From the NCBI GenBank assembly GCA_031002005.1, contig JARYHS010013631.1, forward strand, positions 63,981,832 to 64,045,831: a DNA stretch of 64,000 bases, given 5' to 3'. The notes below the pieces were generated by a model that ran no database searches, had not been told where the DNA came from, and worked only from the letters and a program-made list of their open reading frames with translations. This document shows, one piece after another, positions 35,421 to 47,841 of this stretch; position 1 is the stretch's first letter; the number at the start of each line of letters is the position of its first letter. The position numbers were made by a program, and so were the translations under genes. This stretch comes from Vandiemenella viatica. Taxonomy: Eukaryota; Arthropoda; Insecta; Orthoptera; Morabidae.

Positions 35421-38400
35421 TGGCTGCACCAATCTCTTCAGTAGGACTACCCTCCAGTTCAAGTTATACGCAAACTTAGAAATTTTAGTCTCTTGACCGG
35501 ATAGACTGGCCTGGAAATTTTATACGAACGTCTGGTGTTGATCTGAACTGAATTTTATCGAAGTATAAGGACAAGACGTTAAATATGAACTAATTATTAA
35601 TATGATCAAAGACATTATCTGCAATATTTCCACACAGAACATAGAGTCACTCTCTAAAGTCGATTTGAACACAGACTAGCCCACTGGAGGAAGTGAAAAA
35701 CATTTTGTATTCTGCGTCTCTCTCGGCCAGTGCCTTCAAAGGCATTCCGTAACGAGTTGGGACAGGAAGGAAGCCACATTAGCTACGGGGACTCAATGCC
35801 AAGGGACTCTTCAGCTCGTCGCGGTCAGCTGGTGAGGAAACATCCCGCATCCTACAACATCGCTGTATCGTGGTTTAATATGACTTTCTCGGTCGCGAGG
35901 GAGCATCCAACTCGCTCGATCTAAACACTTTGTTTTAATAGATAGTACCGACTGGTGTAACAAGTTAGAGGATTTTAAGGTGTGGATGCACCGATGTTGC
36001 TTCGAATCTCATACACTGAATGATTAATCAGTCAGGTCAGGAAGAAATAAATAAAGATAATGTTCTTGATCGGAAACGTAAACTGCATTACTTTGAGAAG
36101 AGTAAATTTAGAATTGTCCAGCTAGTGATACGAACGTAACTGCAGAAACTTACTTGTGCCTGGTTTGGGCAAAGCAACACTGCTTTGATCCTAACAGAAG
36201 TGTCCCCAGTGAAAATAGCTATGATGATCTCCAATATGTGACAGAAGATGTGATCATAAAAGAATGGGCTGCGCTCTGAAAGAAACGAAGAACACAACAA
36301 ACTCACCGCAAGTATTAACGTAGTAAGGCTGTTTGCCGCAATTCGACTTTTTCTGCATCGCATTGTTCCCTGTAGGTCCAGCAGCCGAAAGTCAAAATTT
36401 AAGAACAACCTTTTTTTTACCACCATAGCTACAGTGTCCCCTCTAATACATCTTCCTCTCTGCCCCATCTTCAGTTCCTCCTTCCCCCTCACCACCCCGT
36501 TTCTTGTAGTCCCTTGCAATTGAAGAACAAAGAATTAAAAACATAATTAACATTGTACGATTTACCTATGCGTCTGATCCGTATTGATTTAAGGAGCCAG
36601 AGAAGCAGGTGGAGGAAGTAGGCTATCTGATAACCGATGAATGTAAATTTGAAGGATCATACATTATTCACAAAATCCAAAGGAAAATTTCGCTTTCTCA
36701 CTCGTACAATATCAGTGTTCGAGGCTTCTTGATTTTCACTGTAACAGCGAATCACAAATGATAATCTATTATTTGGAGCTAGGACCTTTTCCTCTCAAAT
36801 CTTTTGAACTGTATCTGCAATACTGTAATATTAATATGGAAGTTTTGTGTCTTCATGCATCACTTCATAATTAGTCCTGCATTGTGTAATATGGCTATTC
36901 GCTTTCCTTACAAGAAATAGCAACTTCTGCTCAAGAGAATCTGAAATATAACACAGAATTATACATCTGTTAAGAGAGACTGTTTCCCATACTCGGTTAG
37001 GTGACTGCTGGGATTGCACAAGTTATAACCAAATTTACGCCACAAAAATTGGTCAACCTTTAAATCCTGGACTGCCATTCCAGATTTGGTTTTTCATTGT
37101 TTCCAGAAATCACTACATTTGGGGTCAGCCACATAGAAAGCATATTCCTTACACGCTTCAGGTCATTGCAGTAACTCTATCTTCAGTGTAGGGCCTATGG
37201 AATGGAACGCTTGTTAGGAAAGAGAACTTAATCGATTGTAATTTCAAAAAATAATGCTCTGTTTGAAAGTTGGCAATGATTTCCGACCAATATCGTAGTT
37301 TGTAGGAAACACAGCAATAGTTAATGGATAGTCAGTAGGCCCTTTGTCTGCTGCAGCTGATTGTTGTGCACGCAGCGGGGAGGCATTATCACCTGCCTGC
37401 CCCTGTATGGCCCTGTTAATTACTGCAGCTAGTACGAGTAGCTGGCTAGTTTCTCTTGGTCTGCCAGTCACGTTCGCACGGAAAAAGAAGAATCTACACT
37501 GTATTCCATCGCTGCATCTCTTCCTCAAACCACTATTATGATTATCAGACGTGTTGTTTATGTTTAATATGATAAAACTGAATAACAGTAGCCCATAACA
37601 AGTATTACGCGATTTTAAATACACACCAACCAATGAAATTTCAATGAGATCAAAGTCTGGTTGATATGAACAACCTGATTGCTAAAGATGCCGGTTTCAT
37701 GCTGATCATCACCAGAAATATTATGTGACAGCAAAGCTGTCCTTATACACTAACAAAGCTATACTCTGTTCAACCACAACTGGCGGCTGAAAGCCATGTC
37801 CTCCTTGCACCGCTCCTCTCCTGACCACCCACTCACATTGCCTACTTGTCCGAGCAGACCGTAAATTAGTCGGCGGGCACTCTTTCCTAGAGCTGTAGCA
37901 AACTGTATGTATTCGTTACTGTGTAACGAGTACATCGTCTCACTCGAAGTACCGAAACGTTACTTACAAATTCATTTCGCTACTCTCATTTGTCGTATAG
38001 ATGTCGGTTTGATAAACGCACGAATACGGCGCCTCAAGAAGGAACTGGAACGGTTCGCACAGCGATTAAATGAATCTGAGCGATATAATGAACATTTGAT
38101 CATCGTGCATCAAGTATTTCTGGGAATTTTTATCTTAATTAGTTTCGTTACAAAGGAAAATGTTTGAGTGCAAACACGTTGCGCGTACATTATTTTAATA
38201 TAATTAATACTGTTAAATTTTGATATTTTTAATGAAGTATGTAATTTTGACAACATAAAGAGTTATTTTTTCTTTTGGTTAACATTAAAATTTACAGTGC
38301 ATATTTTGTAAATAGAAAATTTGGATAGATAATTGGAAATGGTTTTTTTTTTACCTTACTTTAGTGAGATTTTATTGGTTTCAAACATTTATGAAATGCG

Positions 38401-38714
38401 TTTATTCTAAAATGTGATATTTTAAATTCCATTTTATTTTGCAGTACAATTTACCTAAACTTCACGAACGAAGTCATCCCGTAACCAGTACGCGACTCGA
38501 TACGATGCTAGCGCTCGATTACCTCAAAAGTAACGATAGGTTAGTAACGATACGTTAGTAACGAGTGATGATTGTTTATTAACAAATACATACCAGTATA
38601 AAGTTTTAAAAAAATGGCATGCGGCGATGTTAGTCAGATTAAAGTTTTTGTTTCTCTTACAATGTTTAGATTTCATATCAGTGTGATTATTTTCCCTCTT
38701 TTGTAAGGACTACT

Positions 38715-38811
38715 CAAGACTAACACAACACTTAGTTAAAAACCACCCATGTCCTATGCCAGACTCGAACCGGCAACCCCTGCACACTACCCCTACGCTG
38801 CCGGGGTCGGC
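38715..38811 (-). repeat. SINE-B copy, head only
   Basis: Head region with inverted B-box GACTCGAACCGGCAACC and CCCCTACGCTGCCGGGG. The body and tail are short or lost. Confidence 0.72.
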
Positions 38812-39345
38812 CCTCTGCGCATTTAGGGATAAGGGCAGTGGAGCAGGGATATATCAGACTGCCCTTGAAACGCCTCTGTTAACTGAACGGACTATAGTCT
38901 GTCTATGAAGTACACCGTGAACCCTGCGTGATTTAAATTCTAGGTTAAAATAGATCGTTCTTTGTTGAGAGGTGTTTTTACTGTTTCTATTGATTATTGG
39001 AATAATTAGTTCTATCTCAGCGTAAAACATGAATGATAAGCCAACTGATAACGGTGATACTTTGGACGCCAGTGGGTTGAATCAAATTCACCTTAATTTT
39101 TTTATATAAAAAAATACTTGTTTAAAAGGAAAGGTGATTAACATCATCATTTTAGAAACTGAAAAACCCAACAATTTATAAAAAATATTAACAACTTTAA
39201 TTTTTTAAACAAATCAAAGTGAATGAACTTTACTTCTCAAATGACATACGTGATTGAAATTATTTATTATTTACGGCAAAAGATCTTAGCACTTAGTATT
39301 TATCTTTATTTATTTTATTTTTTTTATTTTTTTTTTTTTTTTTTT

Positions 39346-39580
39346 GCTTGGGGTTTTACGCCTTGTCGACGGTGAGGTCATTAGAGGCGGGATGGGATTG
39401 GGGCAAGGAATGGGAAGGAATTCGGCCATGGCCTTTTTGAAGGAAGCATCCCTGCATTCACCTGGATTGATTTGGAGAAACCATGGAAAACCTAAATCTG
39501 GATGCCCGGACGGGGATTCGAACCAACGTCCTCCCGAATGAGAGGCCAGAACGTTAACCGTTCACCCACCACTCTCGGGC
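39346..39580 (-). repeat. SINE-A copy, near full length
   Basis: Reversed copy next to a long T run at 39322-39345, which is the A-rich tail. It has GTCGACGGTGAGGTCATTAG, the body, the inverted B-box GGGGATTCGAACCAACG and head AACGTTAACCGTTCACCC. Confidence 0.87.
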
Positions 39581-40589
39581 ACATTGGTGTATCTCAGAGG
39601 AGGACATTAACTATATCAGAGATGTTACTGAGCGTTTGAAAACTGAGTTCTGGTCAAGCTGTTGTTCCTTTACCGTTCGTAGGAGCAGTTAGCAGTCGCG
39701 TGGTACAACGGCAAAACGCTCTTGCGCGATCTTGGCTCTGCGATGATGCGTCGTACAGCGTCACCCCTAGCACCGCATGTGAAGGCGTGTTGAACAGCTA
39801 TCAGCAGTCAGCAGCTCATCAGGCGTTGGCGTGAAAGAAGCCGTAGCCAACACCTCGAAGCCGAAACTAAAGATCAAATGTTGCTCCTCGCGCCGACCGG
39901 TCCGTAGGAAGCCTCGTCTTCCCTCCTCTCGATTGGCGTCATCTAATCGCTTCTTTCAGCCAAAAAACTCCAAAGCCGATAGGCAGAAATAAGCGTAATT
40001 TCCACGCTTGGCCTCTTCTTATTTGCAAGTCAATTTTACTCCTCTATATTCTGCATTCTCATACATCTCACTTGCTCCTCCCACCATACTCCTAGAATAC
40101 AGCACTGTAACTTCCCGAACATCTGCAAATACCCGTGCCGTCCGGCAGTGACGATAAATCGTCTCTGTTTCTCTTGCCTTTCATTCAAGACTTCCCAGGG
40201 CTTTCACAGGCTCAGCAGCATGTGAGTTTCCCGGCTAATCCCTGGGCTAATCCTGGATTTCGTTATCCACCTACCTCGCAGGGCTACCCTCCGTGTTCCT
40301 GTGGTAAACGCCCATCCTTGGCGTTTCTGCAAGTGTAAATAACACGCAGATATCTCTTATTAACTGTTCGCGAACCACTCTGGTTGTTTTGATCACATGT
40401 AACTCCACAACGTTAAACTGTAAGATCCTAAGGAAATGAATTCCCTGTCATATCTTTGATATAGTGGCTTAATAATTTTCGCGCATAAAATCCAGCCAAC
40501 TATCGCGTTGTGGTCTTGGTATAGTGTCCCTCGATCAGTCATCAAACGATCGATTCGAAAACTAATCAACATTGTTAAAATCCCGACCA

Positions 40590-41560
40590 AATGAAGATCA
40601 CTTTTCACATAATTTGTTTTATTTGTCATTTCTATATACACCAAATGGTAATTTCTGGAAAATTATTCCACTTCCTCACCCCCTTACCTATAAAATTAAA
40701 TTTCCCCACTCCCTTACGTATAAAATGGAGTACTAATATTTGCTCACTATCATCTCTTCCTTTGAATGTACTGCTCCTAATTCTTCTGTTATTATCCATC
40801 CAAGCCTCATCGGCGACATAATACTTAATTTCAAACGTCTCCCCACCACCTGCTTATTTTGTACTGCTGCTCAATTGAGTTTATTATCAAATGATACATT
40901 TAGTGTCGTCAACACGCAATTCATCCTCCACTCTACAATAACTATTTTTCTCGTTGTATATACATAAGGAGATGAGTCTTTTTGCATTTGTCTTCATTCC
41001 ATGTTGATGCACCCAACTCACTATCTTCTCTAGGTCATCCCGTTAGCTGTTCAAAATCCTATCCTGTTTTATTATAGCATCATGTCTTCTACAAACAATC
41101 CAATTTATTATTTTAAACAATCAATACATCATTGATTAGATTAATGGACGCCAAGAGTTCCAAAACATTAGATTTCCTGTTTTCACTTACATCTCTTTTT
41201 TCTGCTCTTCCCCATTCCACAAGTCATTCCCCCGACCCCCAGTGATTTTTACCTTACTCCAACAATTTAATGGCTGACCTTATCAAAAACTTTGGAGAGA
41301 TTAGTTATACTCTATCGACTAAGCCTCCCTTTTCAATACAGAAAAGCTTACACGTGGCCCACTTAAATTTTACACACAGTGTAGACAATTCAAGACAACT
41401 GATTGACGTCCCTAATCTAATATGAACTGCTACCGGCGAACCTTGCTACACTACAGTTGGCCAATTGAACAGGATATTTTTCTGTTCAAAGGGACAATAA
41501 TCCAATCTTCCATTTAGATGATTATAAAAAACAACCTTTAGACGGTGGTCTCATGTCCTA
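40590..41560 (-). pseudogene. LINE reverse transcriptase fragment
   Basis: Minus strand, from high to low positions: NLSKVFDKVSH (41290), the finger motif of CR1-like reverse transcriptases; then DDLEKIVSWVHQHGMKTNAK (about 41040-40980); then DTKCIFDNKLN and KLS.M. The catalytic motif between them is not clear. Many stops. Short + strand open frames in the same place are chance. Confidence 0.7.
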
Positions 41561-42334
41561 ACGCAGATACCAGAATTTTTCAACTTGGATTCTTTGGCTG
41601 TACTACACAGCTGTCTTTACAAGCAGGAGAGGATTGACATAAAGGAATCCGAGGCGAATCTATTTGAGATGTTTTCAAAGAACTTACGTGCAAACATTTT
41701 GGAAATCCATTGGAAACCAAAATATGATTGGCTGATCTAGCTCGCAATTAATGAGGAATGATTTCTCCATTCGTTCCATTCTTATTCTGATCCCAAACGG
41801 GTGTCCTTTATATTTTTCCTCCGATGCATTTCCCTACCACAGGCTGGATATTTTCAACAGGAGTGGTCTGTTGGCTCGCTGGTTAAAATGTCTGAGAAGG
41901 GATGGAAAACTTGCTTCAAACCACCTGTCTCATATGAAATTTCTGGGTCTTCTTAGACTGGTCTTGACGCGAAATACGCTTACGTGAACGCATTTGCATA
42001 ATATAACCAAAACATATATAAAAACTGTTGACAGACTTCTCATCTTCTAAGGCACATTGAATCAAGTATATGTTGAAACTTGGCATTATAAATATGTACT
42101 TCAAAAATCGTTTGATGAGCGTTATTTGCTCCATACAAACTCTGCAGTCCAAGGTCAGAGATGCGATATTTACGATACTCTGTATGCAACGGAGGGTTGC
42201 CGAGCAAAATAAAAATTTTAATCAATTCAAGTGGTTGAGTTTAATAGAATCACATTATGACAGACATCAAATCTTCCAGGCAATACCATTCGTCTTGTTG
42301 TAGGGGGATTTTTTTAATTATTATTTTCATCTAT

Positions 42335-42538
42335 TTCTTTTTCGATGCCATTCGGCTACTTAGGCCATACAAGCAGCTCAAGAGTGTTTATAATCCTTCA
42401 AGTGTTTCAGTGCCTGGTGTATGGACAACACAAGACGGACACAAAAAACACACATACAACATTTAAACATGCATGGACTCGGCTGGACTCGAAACAGTGA
42501 CCTTCGGTACCTGGAGCCCCTACGCTACCGGCGCCGGC
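42335..42538 (-). repeat. SINE-B copy
   Basis: Body begins ATGCCATTCGGCTACTTAGG, followed by GACACAAAAAACACAC and the head GGACTCGAAACAGTGACC. The B-box is mutated. Confidence 0.8.
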
Positions 42539-43159
42539 TTGTAAACGGAAAGTCCCAAAACGGTGACTAGTTCATTTGGGGCAACACTAACTTATTTTAT
42601 TTTTCAGACCAATTTCTAAGCTGAAAGATATATCCTGCGTTCTCAATGTGCTCTAATACGTGGAAAGTAAAGTAATTACTACCAAATATCGAAGAACCTT
42701 GAGGCATATAGAGGTTTTAGGTGCAGGTAGTGTTCTGCATTCACTTTCTCGATCTTGAATCTCGGTCTGGTATTGTGTGGCCTGTGATACTTAATCTCAT
42801 GATACACAAAGATGTTACAGACGCTTCAAGTGTATCTTAGAACATAAATATTTCTGTCTCCAAGACACAAGCACTCCTACTTCATTCTTAGTGGTGCTTA
42901 AAAATTAAATTACCACAAAGAAATAATTAAATATCTTCAGTGTTCAAGTGTGAATCATATACTCATTCTCATTTTAAAAAAAGAAATAAAAAAAATGGCT
43001 CACCAGAAGCAGATGTCCAAATGTAACGAAACTTGACATAGTTAATAGGCACAGAGATACAAATAACTGTTTACAGTGTCTAGCCAAATGAGTACTCATT
43101 TATGGCCCCTGCAATGGGGCTATTTGCCGCTGCGCGAACAACTCCTTGAGAACGATCTA

Positions 43160-43262
43160 TTACGCAGCCTTCTGGGTGGTAAATGTTGAGACATGGCATG
43201 CAGAAGGTTGCGCGTTCGATACCCGATCCGGCAATGTAGATTTTGTTTTTCCATCCAGTTGG
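43160..43262 (+). repeat. tRNA-like SINE head, degenerate
   Basis: GTTGCGCGTTCGATACCCG is B-box-like, followed by CAATGTAGATTTTGTTTTTC, resembling the SINE-A head-to-body junction. Body and tail are not recognisable. Confidence 0.5.
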
Positions 43263-43603
43263 ATCCAGTCAACTGAAAAAAAAATCTGAAATAATACTAA
43301 CTGCAGTTTTGAACACCTGTTCTGTCATACCACACTCTATGGGTACGCAAAAAAAATCTGTTTTACGGGTACTGTGAAATTTCACAACAGTCAGTGTAAA
43401 ATTTGCGGAATAACGAGGATGTGACAAGCTGATTGATACGACTCAATTATAAAGGTTCCGTTTTTTCTATATCGGCTACGGAGCATGAGGGATGTATTTA
43501 CTTTGATAGCACAAGACAAAAGAAGTTGTTTGTTTGTTAACTGAAATAAGTACGTAGCACAACACTTACAACTTAGCTGAACAAAATACATACAGTTTAT
43601 CTA

Positions 43604-44808
43604 CACCGAAGAGACAAAGAAACTGGTATAGGCATGCTTATGCAAACACAGAGATATGTAAACACTCAGAGTACGGCGCTGCGGTCAGCAACGCCTAGAT
43701 AAGACATCAGGCGTTCGATCGGTTACTGCTGCTACAATGGCAGGTTATCACGATTTAGTAAGTTTGAACGTGCTGTTATTGTCGGCGCACGAGAGATGGG
43801 ACACAGCATCTTCGAGGTAGCGATGAGGTGGGGATTTTCCCGTACGACCATTTCACGAGTGCACCGTGAATATCGGGAATCCGGTAAAACATCAAATCTC
43901 CGACATCGCTGCGGCCGGAAAAAGATCCTGCAAGAACGGGACCAACGACGACTGAAGAGAATCGTTCAACGTGACAGAAGTGCAACCCTTCCGCAAATTG
44001 CTGCGGATTTCAATGCCGAGGCATCAACAAGTGTCAGCGTGCGAACCATTCAACAAAACATCATCGATATGGGCTTTCGGAGCCGGAGGCCCACTCGTGT
44101 GCCCTTGCTGAGTGCACGACACAAAGCTTTACGCCTCGCCTGGGCCCGTCAACACCGACATTGGGCTGCTGATGATTGGAAACATATTGCCTGGTCTGAC
44201 GAGTCTCGTTTCCAATTGTATCGAGCGGATGTATGTGTAAGGGTATGAAGACAACCTCATGAAATCATGGACTATGCATGTCAGCAGGGGACTGTTCAAG
44301 CTGGTGGAGGCTCTGTAATGGTGTGGGGCGTTTGCAGTTGGAGCGACATGGGACCCCTGATACGTCTAGATACGACTCTGACAAGTGACACGTACATACG
44401 CATCCTGGCTGATCACCTGCATCCATTCATGTCCATTGTGCATTCCGACGGACTTGGGCAATTCCAGCAGGACAATGCGACACCCCACACGTCCAGAATT
44501 GCTACAGAGCGTCTCCAGAAACACTTTTCTGCGTTTAAACACATTCGCTGGCCACCAAACTCCTCAGACATGAACATTATTGAGCATATCTGGGATGCCT
44601 TGCAACGTGCCGTTCAAAAGAGATCTCCACCCCCTCGTACTCTTACGGATTTACGGACAGCCCTGCAGGATGCATGGTGTCAATTACCTCCAGCACTAAT
44701 TCAGACATTAGTCGAGTCCATGCCACGTCGTGTTGCGGCACTTCTACGTGCTCGTGGGGGCCCTACACGATATTAGGCAGGTGTACCAGTTTCTTTGGCT
44801 TTTCAGTG
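43604..44808 (+). mobile_element. Tc1-like DNA transposon, nearly complete
   Basis: The element has both terminal inverted repeats of about 27 bp, sharing AAAGAAACTGGTA, and is flanked by the TA dinucleotides (43602-43603, 44809-44810) expected of IS630/Tc1/mariner insertions. Its 1,205-bp length fits a complete Tc1-like copy. It carries one transposase reading frame on the + strand, described separately. It lies inside the 32.9-kb CNG intron in the same orientation as the gene. A SINE-A copy follows only about 60 bp downstream. Confidence 0.93.
43737..44776 (+). pseudogene. Tc1-like transposase, lightly damaged
   Basis: The protein cuts and joins DNA at TA sites. A paired helix-turn-helix region is visible near the N-terminus (VAMRWGFSRTTISRVHREY, then a GRKK basic patch and a second HTH with SVRTIQQNI). 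The DDE catalytic domain follows: first Asp in AWSDESRF, then a GGGSVMVWG motif, second Asp in FQQDNATPHTS and Glu in MNIIEHIWD. I count 36 residues between the second Asp and the Glu, longer than the 34 of classic Tc1 enzymes. Two lesions are visible: the likely start ATG at 43737 is out of frame with the body (about one base lost near 43758), and an in-frame TGA lies at 44246-44248. The reading frame continues unchanged on both sides of that stop up to TAT TAG at 44774-44776. This is therefore a recently inactivated copy. Confidence 0.9.
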
Positions 44809-44870
44809 TATATCTCCAACTTTATGTGATTTCAGTTCATCTTCTTTAAGAAAGGTTACACTTTTTTTTA

Positions 44871-45166
44871 CTTATGGCTTTACGCCTCGTCGACGAGGAG
44901 GTCAGTAGAGGCTGGATGGGACTGGGGACAAGGAATGGGAAGGAATTTGACCATGGATTTTTGAAGGAAGCATTTGCCTGGTGTGATTTGGGTAAAACAT
45001 CGAAAACTCAAACTTGGATGTCCAGAGGGGGAATCGAACCGGCGTCCTCCGAATGCGATTTGGGGGAACCATAGAAAACACAAATCTGGATGCCCGGACG
45101 GGGAATCGAACCGGCGTCCTCCCAAATGCGAGACCAGAGCGTTAACCGCTCACACAGCACGCTCGG
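44871..45166 (-). repeat. SINE-A copy with tandem duplication of its middle
   Basis: Reversed near-full copy, but about 72 bp spanning the body and B-box occur twice in tandem (44985-45056 and 45057-45130). Both copies carry GGGAATCGAACCGGCGTCC, so the element has two B-boxes. The unit borders are GATTTGGG...GAATGC. Confidence 0.87.
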
Positions 45167-45829
45167 TAAACAAGAAAAATTACAATATGACGAAACAATA
45201 ACAGTGAAGATAGTAAATTAATATAAAACATATTGAAAACGATTACTGATACATCATTTCGCGAATTCAACATAAACAATTTTTAAAAATAAGAATGGTC
45301 GCTGTTACATTAGAAATGTTTAGCAACTACAACGTCCGGATGTCGTGAGTGTGAAATGGAACCATTTCTCTGTATACCTCCACAGCCGTTTTCTCCCGTG
45401 GCGGTAACAAAGGCCTTGTCAAAGGCGCGCTGTGTCGAGCTGCAGGGAGCGCTCTTAATCCCTGTAACTCGCTGCGTCGTAATCCCGCGTACAAAGGCCA
45501 CGGTGTCAGACAACAAAGTGCACAGCTCTACGTGTCGATCGCTGTAATTACCCTCACTTATTTCATATATAAAATAGGGCTGTGTTTCTAACTAAACCAT
45601 GGAACTTTGTTAACGTAAAATTTATTTCTGTGACTTTATTTACGATTTAGGAGCACTTCCACATTTTGGTACATGTCGCTGCAGATTTTATCGCATTTTC
45701 GCAAGGAGTAGTCAGTTACTGCTTGACAGTGCGTCCTAACGTCAGGACAACCAACTTATTAACTGAATTAGGATTTTTGTGAATTTCTGTTAAGGTAACG
45801 TTAGTTATCAGCCTAGAAAGTGTGTTTTT

Positions 45830-46400
45830 CTATGTGACGAGACGTCTTTTTCCCTTTATACTTAATCAAAATCGATAATTGTGGTATGATTTAAAAGCTC
45901 AACTTCTCTGGTTTGGTAACGTCATTAATTAAAAAAGAATTTTTTCGAAAATCAGCCTCAAATGGCAAATTTATGAACAATCAAGGACACGGATATGCGA
46001 TAATTCAGAGTCAAGCTGCTAGGTTTCGCTAGTTGACAGATTTCCACTATATTACAGCACCACATATCGACTGAAAAAGAGGATGAGCAAGTTCCGCGAC
46101 AAAGAGAGAGCGCATCCACAGACAGAAACAACAGGCTGGTAGAGCAACACAGGACCCTTTTGTTACAAACATTGCGAATTCATGAATATATAGCAAGAAG
46201 ATGCCAAGAAAACTCTTTCTTAAAGAAAATGAACAATTGCTTGAAATGAGCCTTTTTTTTTTTAATAAAAAAAGAATCTTACTACACACCACTAACCTCG
46301 CATTCATCGAACATCATTCGCGAAATCTTTGCACTGGCCACCTAGTACGAAAAAATATAAGTATCACAGGCATTTTCGTAACCGGAATAACTTGTGATTA
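45830..46400 (+). repeat. Dispersed repeat D, copy 1
   Basis: Shares with 58690-59560, in the same order: AATCGATAA.TG.GGTAT, CTCTGGTTTGGTAACGTCAT, AATTTTTTCGAAAA, AAGCTGCTAG, AATGAGCCT followed by a T run, CACCACTAACCTCGCATTCAT and TTCGCGAAATCTTTGCAC. No protein or terminal repeats were found, so its class is unknown. Confidence 0.6.
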
Positions 46401-46553
46401 AATGGATTCTTATTTCTTGCAAGAAAATAATGTTTTATCTTCACGAAAGCAAATAAATGGTTTAAACAAGCAAAAACATTTTGGTAATGACGAAATTTTT
46501 AAACTGGAAAATTATTTAAACTTGACTTTAATACACTGCTAACTACGAGTAAT

Positions 46554-46609
46554 TGCCACCTAGTGTTTTGCATGGCATCGAACCATCAAGTAGTCGTTAC
46601 TAGGTGGCA
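46554..46609. repeat. 11-bp inverted repeat TGCCACCTAGT
   Basis: TGCCACCTAGT at 46554-46564 and ACTAGGTGGCA at 46599-46609 with a 34-bp loop. GCCACCTAGT also occurs alone at 46338, so the motif may belong to a dispersed repeat. Confidence 0.7.
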
Positions 46610-47177
46610 GAAAACACACAGATAATTCCTTCAAAATAACATACACTGCGTTACCGATATTTTGAAGTCATCATTAGTGATAGTACAAGTCGGCTTCATT
46701 AGTTTCAAACTTTGTGATACGTGAAGTCAATCGTGCGCACTATTCAAGATATTGGCTTCAGAGCTGGTCCTTGACGAGTCCGCTAGCAGTGAACTCTCTA
46801 TGATGCCTATAGTCTGCAGACACGCTCCAAGTGTAAATTATAAATACCTCTCCGTCAACTCAGAGCAAAATCTGCATTGTCTCTTTGAAGTCAGAGCAAG
46901 GGCTGAATTTAGTTTACTCTCTCACAACTTGCAGTAGAAGTCAGAAAACAAAGTGTGCTATCCTCTGCCAACTCTGAGGAAGAAGTAAACTATATTAAAC
47001 TCTACTAACTTAAACGTTAGCTCGCATTTTCACTAGTAAAAATTACCAACCATAGAACTGTTTTCTAAACCCGGCAGATTACACGATCCAGCGTCTCGCA
47101 TTGTGAGCGTGCCTTTCCTGCTGATGGAAGGCTTGTTAATGTCAGACTATAGGCGACACGTCTATGCCCGAAAAGGT

Positions 47178-47460
47178 GGCATCCCACGGTCCTTGCATTT
47201 GCCGGCCGCGCCAGTCTACCTGTGGCAACGGGCGGTGGAAAGGGAGCCACCTGTGTTAGCAGAGATGGCGTGCCTCTATCCGTCTCCCAGAGGTAAACAT
47301 CAAACGCCCGGGTAGCTGAAACGACATTAGGCAACGGGGTGGGGAGGTGGCGAGGGCTAGCCTGTGACGCGTGCTGATCCGTAAAATTGGGCTGCATGGG
47401 GCGGCCCACAAAACCACGGGCCATGGGAAGCCACCATAATGGTTTCCTTCGACAGCAAGA
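47178..47460. repeat. Divergent relative of the GC-rich MITE family
   Basis: A GC-rich block that shares AGGCAACGGGGTGGGGAGG followed by TGGCGAGGGCTAGCCTG with the two family P elements, and has a loosely inverted pair of ends (CCCACGGTCC... and ...CCACGGGCC). Ends and target duplication are not clear. It stands immediately before another MITE (47463). Confidence 0.5.
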
Positions 47461-47462
47461 TG

Positions 47463-47841
47463 TAAGGGAGCGTCCATAAATTACGTGAGGTGAATTGGGG
47501 GGGTCCGGCGATATCTCACCAAGGGGGAGGGGGGTCAACTGAAACCTCACGTGAGATTTTGGAATTTTTTTTCGGACTGTAGAGCTAAAAAAAAAAGTTC
47601 TATGACGCGAAAGTGGATTTTAGGGGGATATTTCCTCGAAAAGGGAGGGTGTAACCCGGCTTTGGAAGGGTGGGACCTAAAAAAAGGTCTCCAAAAGTTG
47701 CAAGGGCTATTTGTAGAGGAGGTTCTCACGGACCAAATCTCACCAGAAGGGGTCGTGCCAGATCTCACGAAGTCTCACCAGAGGGGGGGGGGATTCGGAA
47801 ATCCAGAAAAACACCTCACGTAATTTATGGATGCCCCTTAA
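47463..47841. mobile_element. MITE with ends near TTAA (family T), copy 2
   Basis: A second copy with ends TAAGGGAGCGTCCATAAATT and, inverted, TTAAGGGGCATCCATAAATT, both followed by ACGTGAGGTG. The interior repeats CTCACGTGAGATT-like and CTCACCA.AGGGGG blocks. It is more G-rich than copy 1. No protein is recognisable; short open frames here are chance. Confidence 0.78.

Larger units (their letters stand above)
32145..39345. other. Intron 2, middle
   Basis: Holds a possible old SINE-A at 32255-32410, the tRNA-like piece at 32.44 kb, the LINE fragment at 35 kb and a SINE-B head. GTAACGA motifs cluster at 37903-37920 and 38530-38565 around an 86-codon open frame of unknown nature. Patches at 35730-35930 and 37340-37500 are unassigned. 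Confidence 0.55.
39581..43603. other. Intron 2, before the Tc1 element
   Basis: A LINE fragment (40.6-41.6 kb), a SINE-B, and a short patch at 41690-41735 that may be a SINE-A body. GC-rich 39650-40330 has no recognised content. Confidence 0.5.

Noticed and set aside
37244..37633. 129-codon minus-strand open frame
   Set aside because: No known domain and no sign of splice sites or conservation; it covers a mixed-composition patch and is likely chance.
40393..41290. Several + and - strand open frames of 65-85 codons
   Set aside because: They overlap a decayed LINE reverse transcriptase read in changing frames on the minus strand and show no conserved motif themselves.
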